Part shown: positions 59,544-64,000 of the stretch, one piece after another
Layout: each line of letters opens with the position of its first letter
How positions within the stretch are numbered: position 1 is the first letter of the stretch
Assembly: GCA_036245805.1 (NCBI GenBank)
Contig: BTRK01000004.1
Span: 4,154,001 to 4,218,000 of the forward strand
Origin: Pristionchus mayeri
Taxonomy: Eukaryota > Nematoda > Chromadorea > Rhabditida > Neodiplogasteridae
Direction of reading: 5' to 3'
Length of the DNA stretch: 64,000 bases
Notes under the pieces: model-generated
What the model was told of the DNA's origin: nothing
The model's database searches: none
The model's input: only the letters and a program-made list of their open reading frames with translations
Position numbers and translations under genes: made by a program

Positions 59544-60095
59544 GGGGGGGGGGGGGGGTGACAAAAGCAAAAACGACAAAAGCACAACTCGTCGCCGTTC
59601 GATTGCGAATGGACGAAGCGACTTGGGAGTTGGTTCATTGTAACCAGTATGTGCTCCCCTACATTTGCATATGCAAGCCTTGCCACCAGGTGATATTGAG
59701 TTTCACTCCATATCCATGTATAGGGGTTCATGGTCCAAAATTTGCAATTTTAGTGGGAAATCATGGTTAGATAAACACCAAATGCTGTAACCAATCGATA
59801 CATATATTACTTGGTAGCAGTAGTTACTGAAGTACTCAAATATCGATTGGTTACGGCATTTGGTTTTTATCTAACCTTGATTTTCCATTAAAATTGGCAA
59901 TTTTGGACCATGAACACCTATACATAGATATGGAGTGAAACTCAAGATCGCTAGGTAACAAGACTTGTATATGTAAATGTATGGGATCACATACTTGTTA
60001 CAATGAACCAACTCCCAAGTCGCTTCGTCCATTCGCAATCGAACGGCGACGAGTTGTGCTTTTGTCGTTTTTGCTTTCGTCACCCCCCCCCCCCC
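59544..60095. mobile_element. Foldback element 5, bounded by a G-run and a C-run
   Basis: Starts with 15 Gs then GTGACAAAAGCAAAAACGAC and ends with GTCGTTTTTGCTTTCGTCAC then 13 Cs. Arms of about 240 bp match, including GAACGGCGACGAGTTGTGCT and CCATGAACACCTATACAT-like sequence. A centre of about 50 bp lies near 59.80 kb. Confidence 0.9.
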
Positions 60096-60359
60096 GAAAA
60101 AATCCGCTCTCTGTAGGTCAAAAACTGACCGATTTACGACCTTCCGAAGTGGTAGGTCATAACTCTGCTCAGCATGCAAATTTCGAAAAATGAAGCGGAT
60201 AGGCGTTCTCCTCGCCCTCACTTTTGTCAGTACTAACGTTTACAACGAAATCCGTGATCCAAAAAAAATTTTGTCGCAAAGGGGTCTCATTTTCCTACAT
60301 TTTTACAGGAGATCCGTGGTATGTACCCTACCTAAAATTCAGATTTCGTCTGACTGCGA

Positions 60360-60452
60360 AACAACTCGTCCACCTCCTTCATAATTCTACTCGTCCACCA
60401 CCTTCATAATCCTTCATAATCGAAACAACTCGTCCACCTCCTTCATAATTCT
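60360..60452 (+). repeat. Short tandem repeat of ACTCGTCCACCTCCTTCATAAT
   Basis: Three imperfect copies containing CTCGTCCACC and CCTTCATAAT lie just outside the nested foldback block. Confidence 0.8.
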
Positions 60453-60599
60453 CATGTTGATCTCGTAGCATGTGCAAGAAACCGCTATATTTGAAATTAC
60501 AATTATTGTTATTCAGGAATTGAAATGTAACTTATTCACTCAACGACAACTGGATGTACACGATATGGGGCAGTAGGTAAGTGAGGGTAGTGGGGGAGG

Positions 60600-61418
60600 G
60601 GGGTCAGATTCGCGCTTCGAATGGTTCATGGGAAGATGCTCGCTGTTTCTGATGCACGGCTGGCTTCTGCCTAGTCAGCGTCCCTGGGGTGTAGGCATGA
60701 TCTAGATGAGTGGAGAACTTGGGATGGGAGATACTCAATCGGGCAGAGGAGAGAGAAGCAGTCGAGTGCTTGCAGTAGCGATTGTCGCACGATCTGCAAG
60801 AAGGATTGAGAGGATTGCCGAAATTATTAAAGTATTCACAGTCATTTCATCCCATCTAGATAGTGTTTTCTTTCTTCATGGAATCCTGCTGTGTATGAGG
60901 TTCTACTATATTCAGACAATAGTGACGTTCAGAGAAGAGTGAAACAGTGATTCTCATGTTCCACATTCCGCTGCTCGTCTGTTTCAGACTAGGACAACCG
61001 ATTGAATTTCAGTCAGTGTACGTAGCAGTGGGGATGTGTGGAAATGCTCTTCCTTGATTTAATCAAGTGATAGAAAATAGCCCATTTTCCATGACTACTG
61101 TTGTCTTCTCTGACCTCTCAGCGAATAACTTCCCGCATGCGCATCTCAGCCCACAAGTGCAGATGACGACAGCGAAGAGGACGACGAAGACGAGAAGGAG
61201 ATTCGACCTGACAAGGATAAGGATAAGGATAAGGATAAGGATAAGGATAAGGATAAGGATAAGGATAAGGACAAGAATAAGGATTGTGAGGAGGAGAGGA
61301 TAAGGATCGAAAGAGAAAGAGAGAGCGGCTTCTTCGTGCAGAGTATTCCTTCATGCTTCGACTGGCACAAGAGCGAGAAAAATTCCAAAAAAAGGATATG
61401 TTTGAGAACTACGCATAG
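60600..61418 (+). CDS. Possible gene with an Asp-Lys repeat; model unresolved, apparent frameshift
   Basis: Exon-like plus-strand pieces are present but no full model could be made. Near 60.72 kb one frame reads VENLGWEILNRAEEREAVEC. From 61,150, after a TCTCAG acceptor, a frame gives SADDDSEEDDEDEKEIRPD and then a run of Asp-Lys from an AAGGAT repeat. After KNKDCEEE the plausible continuation (KDRKRKRERLLRAEYSF, LAQEREKFQKKDMFENYA, stop at 61,418) is in another frame. The shift falls in a low-complexity purine run at about 61,285-61,300. It could be a missed intron, a sequence error or a decayed gene. Confidence 0.3.
61212..61271 (+). repeat. (AAGGAT)n hexanucleotide repeat
   Basis: About ten AAGGAT units. 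The six-base unit keeps frame and would encode alternating Lys and Asp within the acidic exon. Confidence 0.95.
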
Positions 61419-61597
61419 GGTGGAACCAACATGGTATTTATTGTATGACGCGATGTCCTAGAGGATCAAGTGAAAAACGAAGAAGATGCTTAGCGAATAG
61501 TCATTTCCACTCCCTTTCGCAAGCTCTTGCATTCATTTCTATACTGAGAGGTAAAAGAGAGAGAAGGTGCGTACTCTTTTCTCATGAAATATTGAAT

Positions 61598-61807
61598 CGC
61601 AATCTATATTCAAACCATTTGAAGAAAATGAAACTTTGGCTAAGTGACGCCGTGAAACTAAACGAAGACTGCCCGTACCAGTCCATGGGAGGGTGGTTCA
61701 GCTCGGGGGACATATTCGATCGTCCGTTCACTTCCAATTCGCAGTTCTTGATGGACGTCGGCAGTCGATCGACGAGCACGTAGTGGACTCGGATGTCCGT
61801 GCGAGGT
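61598..61807 (-). other. Exon-like minus-strand segment
   Basis: A minus-strand frame reads DIRVHYVLVDRLPTSIKN, then CELEVNGRSNMSPELNHPPM after a GGCAG acceptor at about 61,808. The plus strand is also open here (KLWLSDAVKLNEDCPYQS). Neither could be joined to neighbours. Confidence 0.2.
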
Positions 61808-62163
61808 CTGCCAAGTGTCTTTTACATAAACATTTCAACATAAACGTTCATTTAATTCTGGAGTTGGGACTAAACTAGAAAGAAAACAGCAACTTAGAGA
61901 AGGAAGGAAAAGGGGCTGTGCAGATTCTACAATTGGGCTTATTTTCTTCATTTGTACATTTTGGATTAATTGGACTTGTTCATTGCTGCTGAAGTGCTCA
62001 ATAATAAAGATAATTTCGGTTGGAAATGCAAATATTTATTTCGACGCATTCTAAAACTAGAGTGGGAACAAACAAGTGTATAATGGGCACAATTCATGTT
62101 ACAAGAAAAAAATATTACATTTCGCTTCATTTTGAAAGACTTTGAAAAAAATTGATGTTCTTC

Positions 62164-63458
62164 CTACCTATTGTAAGGGAGGCTCTTGGTGACAAGGAAG
62201 ATCCGCTGGAGGGTAGTCGTTATGGGCAGTTCGTACTGCTGCAAAACAATTCAAAATAGAGTAGAACATGGGCCATTTCTCCGAAATGAGAAACAGCCAC
62301 GTGCCGCAATGTGGTGTTTGACTGAAGGAAGTGATGGCTACTCATCATTTCTTGTTGTCTCTAATTTTGGCAAATGAGAAATAAACACCCTCAACAGAGT
62401 TTACCTGAGGCAAGACGACGCTGCACTGCGGGCAATTGGGACACGTCGTGATTAGTGAAACCTGCAAATATCGTGTTTTGTAAAGTTAGTGCAACGTAAT
62501 AAAAATAACTTGAGCATTTACTAACGGATTGAACATTGCAACCTCTAGCTTAAAAAAGCAACAGAAACAAGAGATTGAATTGCCCGGCCTGCATAGCTTT
62601 ACGCTCCAGGCTCAATCTCTCGCGCTCAACCCTCTAATTGTTCCTTCCCCTCCCCTTCTCTCACTCCTGCAAGTCTATTCCGGGAGTTCCCCTCTACTTT
62701 TCCCTCACTCACAGACCCTCATTTGGCCTCATTGTTCGACTCTTGACTTGAGGACTAACTTTAAGAATTAGGCAAAAAACAGAGAGGGGAAGGCATGATG
62801 TGTTATATGTCTTAGAGGAGAAGAAAACAAGGCACTAATGCATTCGGGAGCAGAGATTCCTCTGTCATTTCATCGAATAAATTATGTAAGGCATTTGGAA
62901 ATTAGAGCTTGTCAGGGGAGCTAAATAGACGCCTTGAACCTCGGATAGATATAGATTCTTGAACTGGGGCATATTGGGCGGATCGGAGCAGAATTCATCG
63001 TTCGAGAAGAGATTCCAATCGACCAGAACGCCTAAATTAAGAGACGCCCATTGTTCTCGCCATTCTTTCGAAAGTTTCCATGAGTGGCCCTCGAGAATGG
63101 TCAGACCTCTAAAGAGAGAGAGAGAGAGAGAGATGGAGTAAACACACTCACCAGAACTCTGTCGAATGGGTGGTTGCACGTCAGCATTAGTCAGGAATCC
63201 GCCCCCACATCGGAGTTGCAGTGAGCCAACGTAGCTCTGCATGCTCTGCAAAGGAACCCTATATCTAGTAATTTGTCCTAGTTTGTTGAAGATTATCCGA
63301 TCAGACACACACAGTTCTCACGATTTCGAAATATTAGTAATGACTTTCAGAAAATATTGTAACATTGTTTGAATTCCTTGGAAAAAAAATGAGAAAAAAT
63401 TTCTCACCGTGCTGATTATTTGAAGCAAGGAAAGCATTCTTAGTAGTGAGGATTCCAT
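62164..63458 (-). CDS. Small unrecognised protein with CPNCPQC motif
   Basis: A five-exon model of 147 residues in consistent phase. Exons: 63458-63408, 63245-63152, 63106-62940, 62461-62405, 62238-62164. Segments: a hydrophobic MESSLLRMLSLLQIIST start, YVGSLQLRCGGGFLTNADVQ, HSWKLSKEWREQWASLNLG, FCSDPPNMPQFKNLYLSE, ITTCPNCPQCSVVLPQ, and a C-terminus containing TTTLQRIFLVTKSLPYN. The C-x2-C-x2-C cluster could bind metal. The hydrophobic N-terminus may be a signal peptide, or the true start may lie upstream outside the window. Exon 3 needs an AGAG acceptor. No family recognised. Confidence 0.55.
63112..63133 (+). repeat. (GA)n microsatellite in an intron
   Basis: About eleven GA units form the polypyrimidine tract before exon 3 of the minus-strand gene. 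Confidence 0.9.
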
Positions 63459-64000
63459 TGGCTGAGCTGGAAGGAACTTAATTCAGCCACAATTTCGAAT
63501 GCCACTCAATGAAAACAGTCGAAGGAGCGGATTGGGAGACGATTAAACCGACTGAACAATGAGCTCAAACACGCCAGCCTGAATACAAAACCAATGGGCT
63601 TCCTGAGAAATAAAGCAACGCGATTTACAGAGGAGTAGCGAGGAAGGAATTCAAGCCTCACTCCCGTCCCCCAAACGGCATTAGATTACAGTCGAATTCC
63701 AATTACAGGAGGCTATCTTTGACAGTCTGACGAGGGACTTCTGTCAACGAGGTGGGACTAACTTTAGTCATCACCATATTTCCTCTGCCGCTCTCCGTAT
63801 GAAGTACAATGGGTCTACACGGCATAATGAGGTGCAAGGAGGGCCGAATGAATATGGGATGAGAGATGGGAGCGGAGATGAATGGATGGCGGACGAAGAA
63901 TGAGAAAAGGGCGAAGACAAGGGAGACGGAACAATTCGTAGTGATTGAAAGACGACCTCGTAGATGAGGAGCAGAGGAAATTTGAGTGGACTTCTTGTTA
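63459..64000. other. Region without a recognised gene
   Basis: Presumed upstream region of the small minus-strand gene. No coding or RNA feature was seen. The last 200 bases of the plus strand are purine rich. Confidence 0.4.

Larger units (their letters stand above)
58367..60319. mobile_element. Outer foldback element with about 120-130-bp arms
   Basis: The left arm, 58,367-58,490, contains CACGGATCTCCTGTAAAAAT, GTTGTAAACGTTAGTACT and GAGGGCGAGGAGAACGCCTA. It is the reverse complement of the right arm at about 60,188-60,319. Two other inverted repeats lie between the arms, so this is either an older foldback invaded by others or one compound palindrome. Confidence 0.8.

Noticed and set aside
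59522..60221. Two similar open frames containing TKAKTTKAQLVAVRLRMDEA on opposite strands
   Set aside because: They are the two arms of foldback element 5; no coding support.
61118..61388. Tyr-Pro and Leu-Ser repeat frames on the minus strand
   Set aside because: Shadows of the AAGGAT hexanucleotide repeat; the plus strand reads a more credible acidic exon.

Overview
The window looks like a chromosome segment from a nematode, probably Rhabditida and perhaps a diplogastrid such as Pristionchus (inference). It carries compact genes with many 40-60 nt introns, SL-like acceptors just upstream of start codons, a nematode-style SLC17 transporter, a gustatory-receptor-like 7TM gene, and many foldback elements and satellites. 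There is no bacterial or organellar signal. Coding features below are spliced models built by eye from splice sites, reading phase and protein resemblance. Their coordinates run from start codon to stop codon and include introns.

Layout. 1-43 kb is dominated by repeats. Two inverted copies of a CCACTGGGATCC-type repeat lie at about 95-230 and 42,970-43,110. Between them are a 118-bp satellite (about 1.75-5.69 kb), a two-gene minus-strand unit (12.68 to 6.13 kb) and a 29-kb array of a 106-bp satellite (12.77-41.84 kb) with higher-order structure. The upstream gene of the unit has a tnp2-like (CACTA/EnSpm-type) transposase signature. The downstream gene is unrecognised and starts only 113 nt after it, as in a nematode operon. 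Foldback elements of about 1 kb and 0.9 kb sit in introns of both genes. Exon-like pieces on the far side of the satellite (42.05-42.75 kb) suggest the array may lie inside a giant intron of the transposase-like gene.

43.9-46.2 kb holds an unrecognised plus-strand gene whose flanks, introns and 3' end carry about 16 copies of ATCAAAG/CTTTGAT, the TCF/LEF core. 46.5-50.0 kb holds two minus-strand genes: CHMP4/Snf7 (ESCRT-III) and a DAP1 homologue. 51.1-57.9 kb holds three plus-strand genes: a secreted cysteine-rich protein, a 407-residue gustatory-receptor-like 7TM protein and a 520-residue SLC17-type anion/phosphate cotransporter. Remnants on both sides of the SLC17 gene indicate a former tandem duplication.

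58.4-60.3 kb is a nested set of foldback elements. 60.6-61.8 kb contains exon-like pieces with an Asp-Lys repeat and an apparent frameshift. 62.2-63.5 kb has a small unrecognised minus-strand gene. Four copies of a 93-bp hairpin element sit in introns of CHMP4, DAP1 and the receptor gene, three of them 12-14 nt after a 5' splice site.
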